A stretch of 46,847 nucleotides of DNA, from the NCBI GenBank assembly GCA_964364175.1, contig CAYILR010000036.1, forward strand, positions 1 to 46,847. Reading direction: 5' to 3'. Positions 7,847 through 15,955 of this stretch are shown piece by piece. Origin of the DNA: CAYILR01 sp964364175. GTDB lineage: Bacteria; Bdellovibrionota; UBA1018. The notes under the pieces are model-generated. The model was not told where the DNA came from. It saw only the letters and a program-made list of their open reading frames with translations, and made no database searches. The first letter of the stretch is position 1. Each line of letters opens with the position of its first letter. The position numbers and the translations under genes were made by a program.

Positions 7847-8593
7847 TTATTCGGTGTTTTTATTGAAATCACCTCTGCTGAAATATCTCTCTATAAGGCA
7901 GTATAAAAGTATAAAAAGATACCTGCTCCCCATTTCTTTTATTTTTAATTTGGAAATACCGCTCTTCCGGTTACTCCAAGAGTTGGGGAGTACGCGATAA
8001 GAATATCCGCGCACTATCGCTTTGAGCGGAAGTTCGAGCGTTAAATTAAAATGAGGCGCAAGAAACGGCCTCAACCCGTTTAATGTAGATAGTTTGTAAA
8101 GCTTAAAAGCGTTTGTGCAGTCATTATATTTGATTCGAAACAAAAGACGCACGAGTGTGTTGGCAAAACGGTTGAGCCAGAGTTTCATCCGCGGGTAATC
8201 GCGAACAGACCCTCCTTTTATAAAACGGCTGCCAAATATGCAGTCCGCGCCTGTTCTTCTGGCTTCGCGATAAAAACGTATTAAGTCTTCCGGGTCATCG
8301 GATAGATCGGCCATCATAATCGCAACATACTCTCCGCTTGCCTCGTCTATACCAGCAACTACAGTCCGGCCGTATCCTCCTGCCCCGTTGTTCACCATAG
8401 GACGCACCTCAGGTATATGAGCTGACAAGACGTCTAACATGGCTTGTGTGCCGTCGGTTGAGTTGTCATTTACTACAATTATTTCGTGAGATATGTGCTC
8501 GCGTACTAGCGTCTTGTTTATAGAGCGTACTGTTTCTTCTATGGACCCATCCTCGTTGTGGGCCGGTATGACAATACTTAGCGCGGTATCCAT
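7847..8593 (-). CDS. Glycosyltransferase family 2, polyprenyl-phosphate-sugar synthase-like
   Basis: A 248-residue GT-A transferase. SIVIPAHNEDGSIEETV opens the nucleotide-binding half, IIVVNDNSTDGT follows, and ADLSDDPED (95-103) occupies the metal/donor position that reads DADLQDDP in dolichol-phosphate mannose synthases. FGSRFIKGGSVRDYP and the basic NRKSGISKLKIKEMG are also typical of DPM1-like proteins, which load a sugar onto a polyprenyl phosphate. A hydrophobic stretch near the C terminus (YLFILLYCLIE) may anchor it peripherally. The nearby GT-C-like proteins would be natural users of such a lipid-linked donor. It is transcribed on the minus strand, divergent from the SDR at 8641 and convergent with the radical SAM gene. 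Confidence 0.85.
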   Translation of the reverse strand: MDTALSIVIPAHNEDGSIEETVRSINKTLVREHISHEIIVVNDNSTDGTQAMLDVLSAHIPEVRPMVNNGAGGYGRTVVAGIDEASGEYVAIMMADLSDDPEDLIRFYREARRTGADCIFGSRFIKGGSVRDYPRMKLWLNRFANTLVRLLFRIKYNDCTNAFKLYKLSTLNGLRPFLAPHFNLTLELPLKAIVRGYSYRVLPNSWSNRKSGISKLKIKEMGSRYLFILLYCLIERYFSRGDFNKNTE

Positions 8594-8634
8594 GCTAGGA
8601 CTCTAACATAAAGATATGCTAGCATGGGTGCGCA
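8590..8634. promoter_or_regulatory. Divergent promoter region with 9-bp inverted repeat
   Basis: The 47 bases between divergent starts 8593(-) and 8641(+) contain the inverted repeat CCATGCTAG (8590-8598) / CTAGCATGG (8619-8627). ATATGCTAGCAT (8614-8625) includes an extended -10 form, TGC-TAGCAT, on the plus strand and, being palindromic, on the minus strand. It is followed by TGCGCA at 8629-8634. Nearly the same arrangement recurs at 13875-13894. Promoter function is inferred from position and similarity. Confidence 0.4.
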
Positions 8635-8640
8635 ATATAT

Positions 8641-9693
8641 ATGACAAAAACAGCTTTAATTACAGGTTCGGCAGGCCTTATAGGCTCAGAGGCTGCGCGT
8701 TTTTTTGCCGCCAAGGGGTATCGCATAGTCGGGATTGATAACGACATGCGCAAATACTTCTTCGGCGACGGCGCCAGCACGGCGTGGAATGCCGAAACGT
8801 TGTCCAAGGAACTCGCTGGGGCATACGAACATTACAATGTCGACATCCGCAGTCACGAAGACATCGAAGCGATTATACAAAAGTGCAAGCCTTCTGTAGT
8901 CATCCATACCGCAGCGCAGCCGAGCCATGATTGGGCGGCCAAGGAACCGTATACGGACTTTAGTATCAACGCCGGAGGAACTCTCGTGCTGCTTGAGAGC
9001 GTGCGCAGATACGCTCCGGATGCGACGTTTATTTTTACATCGACGAACAAGGTGTACGGCGACAGGCCAAACTTCCTTCCGTTGGTAGAAAAAGAGACGC
9101 GGTGGGAAGTTGATCCTGCTCATCCGGCTCATAGTGGCATCGGCGAGTCGATGAGTATTGACCAGACTCTCCACAGTGTCTTTGGTGCCTCCAAGGTTGC
9201 CGCCGATATACTGGCGCAGGAGTATGGCAAATATTTCGGCATGAAGACGGGTATTTTCCGCGGAGGATGTCTTACGGGTCCCAGCCACAGCGGAGCGGAG
9301 CTCCACGGATTTTTGGCGTACTTGGTAAAGTGCATCGCTGCTGGGAAGCCATACACAATTTTCGGCTACAAAGGCAAACAGGTGCGCGACAATATACACG
9401 CGTACGACCTGGTCAATATGTTTTGGCACTTTCATCAGAAGCCACGTCCGGGCGAGGTCTACAACGCCGGTGGCGGCCGTCAAGCGAACATCTCCATGCT
9501 CGAGGCGGTAAAAAAGATAGAGGCGCTTACCGGCACAAAAGCAAACATTGTGTACAAGGATGAGCCGCGCATCGGCGACCATATTTGGTACATAAGCGAT
9601 CTTTCAAAATTTAAGTCGCATTATCCGGGCTGGGACATCACCTACGATATAGACGCTATTTTGCGCGACCTGTGCGCCAATGTCCGTGCATAA
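8641..9693 (+). CDS. NAD-dependent sugar epimerase, CDP-tyvelose 2-epimerase-like SDR
   Basis: A 350-residue extended SDR. TGSAGLIGSEAARFF is the Rossmann motif and FTSTNKVYGDRPNFLPL contains the serine region. FGASKVAADILAQEYG follows, then FRGGCLTGPSHSGAELHGF and FGYKGKQVRDNIHAYDL. The last two blocks are characteristic of the CDP-paratose/tyvelose 2-epimerase branch. The usual catalytic Tyr of YxxxK appears as Phe in FGASK, which I also recall as common in this branch. Such enzymes epimerise a nucleotide sugar at C2 via a keto intermediate. No CDP-glucose cytidylyltransferase or 4,6-dehydratase is in the window, so the substrate may be different. It is followed closely by a second SDR of the same group. 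Confidence 0.8.
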   Translation: MTKTALITGSAGLIGSEAARFFAAKGYRIVGIDNDMRKYFFGDGASTAWNAETLSKELAGAYEHYNVDIRSHEDIEAIIQKCKPSVVIHTAAQPSHDWAAKEPYTDFSINAGGTLVLLESVRRYAPDATFIFTSTNKVYGDRPNFLPLVEKETRWEVDPAHPAHSGIGESMSIDQTLHSVFGASKVAADILAQEYGKYFGMKTGIFRGGCLTGPSHSGAELHGFLAYLVKCIAAGKPYTIFGYKGKQVRDNIHAYDLVNMFWHFHQKPRPGEVYNAGGGRQANISMLEAVKKIEALTGTKANIVYKDEPRIGDHIWYISDLSKFKSHYPGWDITYDIDAILRDLCANVRA

Positions 9694-9700
9694 TGACACT

Positions 9701-10771
9701 ATGGACTACCGGAACGTATTAGTTACAGGAGGCGCCGGGTTCGTCGGTTCGTCGCTGGCCCTGAGGCTCAAATCGGCGTTTCCAGACGCAGAAGTATGCG
9801 CACTCGACAATCTTTCGCGCAAAGGATCGGAGCTCAATGTTCCGCGTCTTGAAGCCGCCGGCATTGCTTTTATCCGCGGCGATGTCCGGCGCGCGGAGGA
9901 TTTTAAACAGTTTGCTGGCACCGATCTTATTGTCGACTGCGCCGCGGAACCGTCGGTTATGGCGGGGAAGGACGGCTCGCCGCTCTATGCTCTGGAAACA
10001 AATTTGTGGGGGACAGTGAACGCGCTTGAGCTGGCGCGTACGTCTAAGGCAAAGCTTCTTTTTCTCTCATCGAGCCGCGTGTATCCGGTCGCCGAGCTTA
10101 ATGCAATCGAAACCGAAGAGACTCCGGAGCGTTTTGCTATCGCGCCCGGGCAGACGCTCCTCGGTGTTTCGCCGCAAGGCGTGAGCGAGGCGTTTTCTTT
10201 CGGCGAGCAGCGCACGCTCTATGGGGCAACCAAACTGGCTTCTGAGATGCTTATAAAAGAGTACGAGTTCTTGTATGGAACACAGGCAATCATCAATCGT
10301 TGCGGTGTTATTGCGGGACCGTGGCAGTTTGGAAAAGCCGATCAGGGCGTGGCAGTATTGTGGATGGCAAAGCATGTATTCAATCAGCAGCTCTCATATA
10401 TAGGCTTCGGCGGACAAGGGAAACAAGTGCGAGACTTTTTACACATAGACGACCTATGTGATGCGATTGAGCTTCAGTCTAAGTCATTTGAAGTTTTTTC
10501 AGGACATACTTTTAACATAGGCGGAGGAGTAGAGCATAGCGCTTCACTAAAGGAACTTACGACGTTATGCCAAAAAATAACTGGAAATGTGGTTGATGTC
10601 GGTTCAATCCCTGAAACCAGGTGGGGCGACGCGAAGATATATATATCAGATAACTCTCGGTTTTCCGCGATTTCCGGATGGGTTCCAAAACGCAGTGTAG
10701 ATGAGACAATGCGCGATATACACGCATGGATTACTAAAAATAAAAAAGATCTTCTGGATGTTCTTAGGTAG
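9701..10771 (+). CDS. NAD-dependent epimerase/dehydratase, CDP-paratose 2-epimerase-like
   Basis: A 356-residue SDR from ATG 9701, which places MDYRNVLVTGGAGFVGSSLA correctly; an in-frame ATG at 9680 would overlap the previous gene by 14 bases. Features are CAAEPSVMAGKDGSPLYALE, FLSSSRVYPVAELNAIE, YGATKLASEM (catalytic YxxxK), NRCGVIAGPWQFGKADQG and GGQGKQVRDFLHIDDL. All match the CDP-paratose 2-epimerase subgroup. It shares the GKQVRD block with the preceding SDR, suggesting an ancient duplication and perhaps sequential or heteromeric action on the same nucleotide sugar. The first part looks GC-rich and the last third clearly AT-richer, the start of a long AT-rich tract running to about 18000. 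Confidence 0.82.
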   Translation: MDYRNVLVTGGAGFVGSSLALRLKSAFPDAEVCALDNLSRKGSELNVPRLEAAGIAFIRGDVRRAEDFKQFAGTDLIVDCAAEPSVMAGKDGSPLYALETNLWGTVNALELARTSKAKLLFLSSSRVYPVAELNAIETEETPERFAIAPGQTLLGVSPQGVSEAFSFGEQRTLYGATKLASEMLIKEYEFLYGTQAIINRCGVIAGPWQFGKADQGVAVLWMAKHVFNQQLSYIGFGGQGKQVRDFLHIDDLCDAIELQSKSFEVFSGHTFNIGGGVEHSASLKELTTLCQKITGNVVDVGSIPETRWGDAKIYISDNSRFSAISGWVPKRSVDETMRDIHAWITKNKKDLLDVLR

Positions 10772-10794
10772 ATAGTAGTTTACACAGTATTTTT

Positions 10795-12555
10795 ATGGAT
10801 TTTGCACGCAGAAATCTCGCCTTACTTTTCGCACTATCCGTGTCTGTATTGATAGTACTTAGTCCAGTTATTGAATCTTGGATTTTTATAGGTTCGGCTT
10901 ATCCAAAAATACCACCAGCTTATGGAGACGAATTTTTGTACTATGCGCAAGCGCATGCGGTGGCGCAAGGATATTTCGGTTTTGGGAATCCTTACCTGTT
11001 TGAACACGCCACTGATTACCCGTTGGTGATTTTTGGCGGCACTTGGATATCGTCGATTCCGCTGCTCCTGCATCTGCCACTTTTTCTTTCTATAGAGCTT
11101 AACTTTCTGGTGTGGGGATTAATTTTTGTAACCTTGGCATACTGGTTGTTAAGAGAGATTTGGGTTCCAAAATGGCTTTCCGCGGCAGGCGCCCTATTTG
11201 CTTTTTTGCAGTGTTCCGGACTAATCATGCGTATGAGCAACCGGCAGATTGTAAATCCTGTCTTCTTGCTTTTTTACGTAGCACTCGCGCGATTTCTTAT
11301 AAGACCTGAACGTTTCAATATTGTGCTGCTAGGTGTAGCGACCGGTTTATCTTTTTGGGTGTTCAGCTATTTGTGGCAGACGGTTGTTATTACGCTTGGA
11401 ATGCTGGCTCTTTACGCTCTAATTTGTCGCGAGTGGGTCCTGCTTCGCGCTACGCTGGCTTCGTCTTTACTAGGCGGTGTCATCGGCTCTCCGACGCTTA
11501 TATATATGTTTTGGATATCGCACGCGAATCCTTATTTTTGGGAGAGTATAGCGCGTTTCGGGCTTGTAGATTCTCATTTACCTATGGCAGAGGTCGTATA
11601 CTCCGGTGGATGGGTGGGTGCCATGCTTGCGTTATTATCTTTCGTATATTGGCGCACGCCGTCATTGCGGCGGGACAGGGATTTTCTTTTGCTGTGTTTT
11701 TACCTGGCGTTGAGCGGTCTTGGTCTTTGGATTATGCAGGGGAGCAATGTAATAACCGGTAAACTGCTTGAAACAGGCGAGCATATAAGGCCGTTTATCG
11801 CAACCTGGTTGATAATAGCAGTCGTCAGTTTCAGCTCATCGTTGTGGATTCGTCGTGCGCATATCACGCGCGCTATGCGCATCGTGTACGGAATCATTCT
11901 AGGAGTCCTAACGCTTGTTTCAATATATTTTGTATATGCGCATCTAAAAGCTTTTTTGTTCGAGGTTAATGCGCCTTTTTGGAAGACGCAGCAATTATAT
12001 GCTATGCCATATGAATGGTTGCAGCAGAACGAGCCTAATCCGGTTGTGGTATGGGGGGATGTACATAACTTCTCGACAACAGAGTTGCCAATATTTACCC
12101 GGCACTACGTTCTATACACGCAACCAACAGTCTTTCATCTGGTTTCAAATCAAGAGATACGGGAGCGTTACCTTGTTGCGAGCTACTTCGATAATCCAAC
12201 TGTTGAAACTCTAAAAAAAGATTTGGCGGAATATGTCGGCAGGCAGGATGCCTATCATCGCGCCAAAACAATCGAGCGTGGCGTTAAGGTTTGCAAAATA
12301 TTGTTTTTTTGGGATGCGGACAAAAATTGCGGAGAAATACCGACTTCAGTGAGTTTGCTCGGAGATCAATTTTTTACAGACATGGAGCACAAATATACAA
12401 GCGACATAAAACCAAATATAAAAACTTATCTAAAAAAATACCATGTGTCTTATATTCTAAAAGATATTGTTCTTGATCCGCAATTCCATCCGGAAAAATT
12501 AGGCGGATCGGTTGTTTATAGCGACAACCGCTTTGAGCTTTACAAACTTCCCTGA
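10795..12555 (+). CDS. Multi-span membrane protein, probable GT-C glycosyltransferase
   Basis: A 586-residue integral membrane protein. A first transmembrane helix (about 8-30) is followed by an extracytoplasmic loop with PPAYGDEFLYYAQAHA containing Asp45-Glu46, the acidic pair position of GT-C enzymes. About 10-12 further hydrophobic segments run to residue 395 or so, and a soluble C-terminal domain (about 400-586) follows. GT-C enzymes use polyprenyl-phosphate sugars on the outer face of the membrane, which fits the GT2 loading enzymes nearby. I do not recognise a named family. An O-antigen polymerase or another membrane protein are alternatives. Its 3' end overlaps the convergent gtrA-like gene by 16 bases. 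Confidence 0.62.
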   Translation: MDFARRNLALLFALSVSVLIVLSPVIESWIFIGSAYPKIPPAYGDEFLYYAQAHAVAQGYFGFGNPYLFEHATDYPLVIFGGTWISSIPLLLHLPLFLSIELNFLVWGLIFVTLAYWLLREIWVPKWLSAAGALFAFLQCSGLIMRMSNRQIVNPVFLLFYVALARFLIRPERFNIVLLGVATGLSFWVFSYLWQTVVITLGMLALYALICREWVLLRATLASSLLGGVIGSPTLIYMFWISHANPYFWESIARFGLVDSHLPMAEVVYSGGWVGAMLALLSFVYWRTPSLRRDRDFLLLCFYLALSGLGLWIMQGSNVITGKLLETGEHIRPFIATWLIIAVVSFSSSLWIRRAHITRAMRIVYGIILGVLTLVSIYFVYAHLKAFLFEVNAPFWKTQQLYAMPYEWLQQNEPNPVVVWGDVHNFSTTELPIFTRHYVLYTQPTVFHLVSNQEIRERYLVASYFDNPTVETLKKDLAEYVGRQDAYHRAKTIERGVKVCKILFFWDADKNCGEIPTSVSLLGDQFFTDMEHKYTSDIKPNIKTYLKKYHVSYILKDIVLDPQFHPEKLGGSVVYSDNRFELYKLP

Positions 12556-12980
12556 GTATCTTCTTTGTGGCGCCAGACCCACAGGCGGTACCAGTTGTAG
12601 TTCCATACGAATCCGAGTACTATTCCAGAGGCGTATGCCACGTGTATCGTAAACAAGCTCGCACCAACATTTTCGGCTATAAATACAAACAACCACTGTA
12701 TAAAGACCGAGCCCGATACAACCAAATGAAATCGAAATATCCTGTGTAGAGTAACACCGTCAGCTCTGCGGTCATGAAATGATAATTTGTTGTTGAGGAA
12801 AAAGTTGGTGAGTATTCCCGCTTCTGCCCCTATAATTGTGCCCGTCGATGGAGAGACAAGTCCGAGCCATATTGCTACAACCTCAAACACCGCCGTTTGC
12901 ACCGTTACTGCTATTGCTCCTACAAACAAAGTGCGCGCAAGCCGTGAGTTATACAAATGTAAGATAATTTCTCTTGCCAT
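12540..12980 (-). CDS. GtrA family membrane protein
   Basis: A 146-residue protein with four predicted helices: FVGAIAVTVQTAVFEVVAIW, then a segment around TIIGAEAGILTNFFLNN, FHLVVSGSVFIQWLFVFIAE and HVAYASGIVLGFVWNYNWYR. The FLLNN-like (FFLNNKLSFHD) and FxWNYxxxRxWVW endings are GtrA/PF04138 hallmarks. GtrA proteins are thought to flip undecaprenyl-phosphate-linked sugars or support their transfer. ATG 12980 overlaps the epimerase stop as TGATG; a GTG at 12983 is an alternative. It forms a two-gene minus-strand operon with the epimerase and, with the DPM-like GT2 and GT-C proteins, gives a complete-looking lipid-linked sugar relay. Confidence 0.88.
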   Translation of the reverse strand: MAREIILHLYNSRLARTLFVGAIAVTVQTAVFEVVAIWLGLVSPSTGTIIGAEAGILTNFFLNNKLSFHDRRADGVTLHRIFRFHLVVSGSVFIQWLFVFIAENVGASLFTIHVAYASGIVLGFVWNYNWYRLWVWRHKEDTQGSL

Positions 12981-13864
12981 CACAATATTTCGCGCACCCC
13001 GTCCTCTATAGAGACTGTCGTGGACCAGCCGAGGAGTTTTCTTGCGCGGGTTGTATCTGCAAGCGTGTCGTGCGGCTCGAGCCGAGCATCTATATACTCT
13101 GTAGGTCCGCCGATAAGTTCTGCTATGCGGTTTACCGACACGTTATTGCCTCCTCCTATGTTTATCACCTCTCCGCATCCTACAGATGCGCTTGTAGCCG
13201 CGAGCATGTTGGCACGCACGACATCGAGTACGTTTACAAAATCGCGCGTCTGCGTGCCGTCGCCTGTTATGGTAAGAGGTTTCCCCTCTTTTTTTAGTTT
13301 AAGAAAGTAACCTATAACAAGCGGATATGCGCCAAGCGGATTCATCCTTGGACCGTAGACGTTGAAATATCGTAATGAAACTGTTTCGAGTTTATATATT
13401 TCGGCGTATAGACTGCACATGAGTTCACCCACATACTTTTGCAGTCCGTAGGGGCTCTTTGGGCGCGCCGGCAGGTCCTCCTTAAGTGGCATAGGTTGGT
13501 CGCCATATGCGGAGCTTGATGCGGAATAAATGACGCGCCTCACGCCCGCGTCTTTGGCGGCGCGCAATACATTCAGCGTTCCGTTTACATTATGGTCGTG
13601 GCTTATGTCAGGGTGTTCTATAGAAAACTGCACTCTTGGAAGCGCCGCGAGATGGAAGACAAGCTCGGCTCCGTCAAATATGGCGCGCAATGCGTCGTAG
13701 TCGCGTATATCAACTTCATGCAGAGTTGCCGAGCTGTTTACATTATCGCGCGATCCGTTGGACAGGTTATCAACAACGTGCGTTTCATATCCGCTTGCAA
13801 TCAATGCATCTACGATATGTGAGCCTATAAAACCCGCTCCTCCGGTTACAACTGCCTTTTTCAT
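12980..13864 (-). CDS. NAD-dependent epimerase, UDP-glucose 4-epimerase-like
   Basis: A 294-residue SDR from ATG 13864 (MKKAVVTGGAGFIGSHIVDA). Motifs are VVDNLSNGSRDNV, VFHLAALPRVQFSIEHPD, SASSSAYGDQPMPLKED with the catalytic Ser, SPYGLQKYVGE (YxxxK), LRYFNVYGPRMNPLG and GDGTQTRDFVNVLDVV. These are typical of the GalE/WbpP-type UDP-hexose 4-epimerases that interconvert UDP-Glc/Gal or UDP-GlcNAc/GalNAc. Start codons upstream at 13876 would add four poorly fitting residues. It is divergent from the PMT-like gene at 13901 across 36 bases and cotranscribed with gtrA. Confidence 0.85.
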   Translation of the reverse strand: MKKAVVTGGAGFIGSHIVDALIASGYETHVVDNLSNGSRDNVNSSATLHEVDIRDYDALRAIFDGAELVFHLAALPRVQFSIEHPDISHDHNVNGTLNVLRAAKDAGVRRVIYSASSSAYGDQPMPLKEDLPARPKSPYGLQKYVGELMCSLYAEIYKLETVSLRYFNVYGPRMNPLGAYPLVIGYFLKLKKEGKPLTITGDGTQTRDFVNVLDVVRANMLAATSASVGCGEVINIGGGNNVSVNRIAELIGGPTEYIDARLEPHDTLADTTRARKLLGWSTTVSIEDGVREIL

Positions 13865-13874
13865 GTTATCGTAC

Positions 13875-13894
13875 ATATGCTAACATATTGCGCA
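13875..13894. promoter_or_regulatory. Divergent promoter element similar to the one at 8614
   Basis: ATATGCTAACAT (13875-13886) plus TGCGCA (13889-13894) lie between divergent starts 13864(-) and 13901(+). On the plus strand TGC-TAACAT is an extended -10, with TTTTCA 17 bases upstream as a weak -35. On the minus strand TGT-TAGCAT overlaps it. The 12-mer differs from that at 8614-8625 by one base, and the TGCGCA is identical at a spacing of two instead of three bases. Expected leaders are only a few bases long. Confidence 0.4.
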
Positions 13895-13900
13895 TCCAGT

Positions 13901-15259
13901 ATGGATTTCATTAAAAAGCACAAGATAGAGATAGGTGTAGTCCTTGTTGCGCTTGTGTTGCGCTGTATTTATTTCGGTTTGAGTTTTAATACCTATGGCG
14001 GAGGCGACCTTAATACGACAATAGAGGGCGCTGACGGTTATTTTGTTGTCGCTCAAAATATCATAGCCGGACACGGATTCAGCGACTCTTCTGGCGCTCC
14101 GTATTCATTCCGTCCCCCCCTTTATCATTACTTTTTAGCTGTAAATTATTTCCTGTTCGGCGGGTTTGGAGGGGTTGTCGCTTTGCAGATAATAATAGGT
14201 GGTCTTTTACCCCTCCTTGGGATGGCATTGGCTAAAAGATTATCTTTTTCTAGAAATATATATATCTGGACAGGCATACTTCTGGCAATAGAACCGTTCT
14301 CCATCCTTTATTCTATATTCTTTTATAGTGAAACGGTCTTTATGTTGTTGTTTTTTATTTCGTTGCTGTATTTGTTTGACTACCTGAAAGATAAAAAAGT
14401 ATTACATCTGATTTTTTCGGCGTGTTTTCTAGCCTTTGCCGCGCTCACTCGCCCGGTCGTAGAATATCTGCCCATTTTAATTATTGCGGCAATATTGTGG
14501 GAATGGCGCAAAAATATATCGGTCAAAATCATAGGCCATATGGCCGCATATGTATTCGTGTTTATACTAGTTCTTTCTCCGTGGCTGTTGAGAAATTATT
14601 CGATTTTTGGCGAGGTCGCGCTGTCTCCGCAACAAGGAATCAATTTGTATGCAAATGTTGTGCCGTCTATGTTTGCTATAGAAAATGGGACGAGCTACCA
14701 ACAAGAGTACGATGCTCTGCAAAAATCCGGAATAAAGGGTCCAAATGAGTCAAGTCTCGGCGATGATTCTGGATATACCGAGAAAGCTCTGCGTATATTG
14801 CTCGAGCATCCAAAAGCAACCGCACTTTTGTTTGCAAATACAGAAGTTGCTTTCTTTACCCACGATGGGACACTCGAAGTGCTTAAGCATGTTGGTGCGC
14901 GTCCGGATACTTCGCTCGGAAAACCGGCTCTTTTTTTGCTCCTTTCCGATCCAGGTAAACTGATTTGGTTTATTGGATACTACTCCACAAAGCCGGCAAT
15001 ATTAATACTGGTAATGCGTATTGTGTGGACGATTGCCGCTATGTTATTTTTTGTCGGCGCGGTTACGTATATACGTCGTGAGGTACATACTGCCGGTGCC
15101 GCAGTCGCTCTTTGGATCATCGCGTATTTTGCACTTATTACACTATTGCTCGGTCTCACGATAAATGCGCGCTACAGGCTGCCGGTCGAAGCTCTTATCA
15201 TACCTTTCGCTTTATACGGATTCGTGTATCTTAAGAGTCTATGGCATCGATCTCAGTAG
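13901..15259 (+). CDS. GT39/PMT_2-like membrane glycosyltransferase
   Basis: A 452-residue membrane protein of the dolichyl-phosphate-mannose mannosyltransferase/ArnT superfamily. Helix 1 (about 10-28) is followed by an outer loop with IEGADGYFVVAQNIIAGHGF (Asp45) and FRPPLYHYFLAVNYF, the PMT_2 RPPLY signature. Ten or more further helices follow, with ALTRPVVEYLPI and NARYRLPVEALIIPF near the end. These enzymes transfer a sugar from a polyprenyl phosphate to a protein, lipid or glycan acceptor outside the membrane. I prefer ATG 13901 to 13877, because 13877 lies in the promoter-like element. It overlaps the following GT2 by 19 bases, and that GT2 could supply its lipid-linked donor. Confidence 0.8.
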   Translation: MDFIKKHKIEIGVVLVALVLRCIYFGLSFNTYGGGDLNTTIEGADGYFVVAQNIIAGHGFSDSSGAPYSFRPPLYHYFLAVNYFLFGGFGGVVALQIIIGGLLPLLGMALAKRLSFSRNIYIWTGILLAIEPFSILYSIFFYSETVFMLLFFISLLYLFDYLKDKKVLHLIFSACFLAFAALTRPVVEYLPILIIAAILWEWRKNISVKIIGHMAAYVFVFILVLSPWLLRNYSIFGEVALSPQQGINLYANVVPSMFAIENGTSYQQEYDALQKSGIKGPNESSLGDDSGYTEKALRILLEHPKATALLFANTEVAFFTHDGTLEVLKHVGARPDTSLGKPALFLLLSDPGKLIWFIGYYSTKPAILILVMRIVWTIAAMLFFVGAVTYIRREVHTAGAAVALWIIAYFALITLLLGLTINARYRLPVEALIIPFALYGFVYLKSLWHRSQ

Positions 15260-15918
15260 TTATTCCGTGCTACAACGAGGAGGCGTCTATCGGCGAGGTA
15301 ATCCGCGCCGTGCCTAAGGGCGTTTTGGAGGTGCTCATTATAGACAATAACTCAACCGACCGCACTGCCGAAATAGCGGCGCAAAACGGCGCTCGCGTTG
15401 TTGTAGAGCGTCAACAGGGGTACGGGCCCGCGCTTGCGTGCGGATTCCGCAATGCACTCGGGGACATACTAGTAACGCTCGACGGGGACAATCAATACCC
15501 TCCATATACCGTTGTAGATATTGCTAATTGTCTTGATGAAAATAATCTCGACTTTATATCCGCGTCGCGTTTTCCGCTTATGGACAGAGGCTCAATGCCT
15601 CTGTTGCGCAAAGTGGGGAACTGGGGGCTCACTATAGCAACTAACGTTCTATTTAATCTGCGCTTGCATGACGCGCAGTCCGGTATGTGGATATTCCGCA
15701 AAAAGACTCTTGACCTGCTGCCGTTGCAGGAAACTAAGGTGAACAAAGGCATGTCACTTACACAAGAGATAAAAGTGCGCGCGGCAAAACATCCAAACAT
15801 CCGCTTCGCCGAGTATCACATCCCATATCATCCGCGCATGGGACACTCCAAGCTTAATCCGTTTCGCGACGGATGGCGGATGCTCATGTTTTTACTCAAG
15901 TTGCGGATTCGTGGCTGA
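15241..15918 (+). CDS. Glycosyltransferase family 2, DPM1/polyprenyl-phosphate-sugar synthase-like
   Basis: A 225-residue GT-A transferase with SISVVIPCYNEEASIGEVI, LIIDNNSTDRTAEIA, GYGPALACGFRNALGDILV and the DGDNQYPP donor/metal motif (81-88, DxD at 81-83). SASRFPLMDRGSMPLLRKVG and DAQSGMWIFRKK resemble dolichol-phosphate mannose/glucose synthases. Its start lies within the end of the PMT-like gene, so it is translationally coupled to a membrane transferase that would consume its product. It has no transmembrane helices. It is a second, distinct copy of the GT2 type encoded at 7847-8593. Confidence 0.87.
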   Translation: MASISVVIPCYNEEASIGEVIRAVPKGVLEVLIIDNNSTDRTAEIAAQNGARVVVERQQGYGPALACGFRNALGDILVTLDGDNQYPPYTVVDIANCLDENNLDFISASRFPLMDRGSMPLLRKVGNWGLTIATNVLFNLRLHDAQSGMWIFRKKTLDLLPLQETKVNKGMSLTQEIKVRAAKHPNIRFAEYHIPYHPRMGHSKLNPFRDGWRMLMFLLKLRIRG

Positions 15919-15955
15919 CACCAGCCGTGACTTAGCGCAGTTATATCTGCATACA

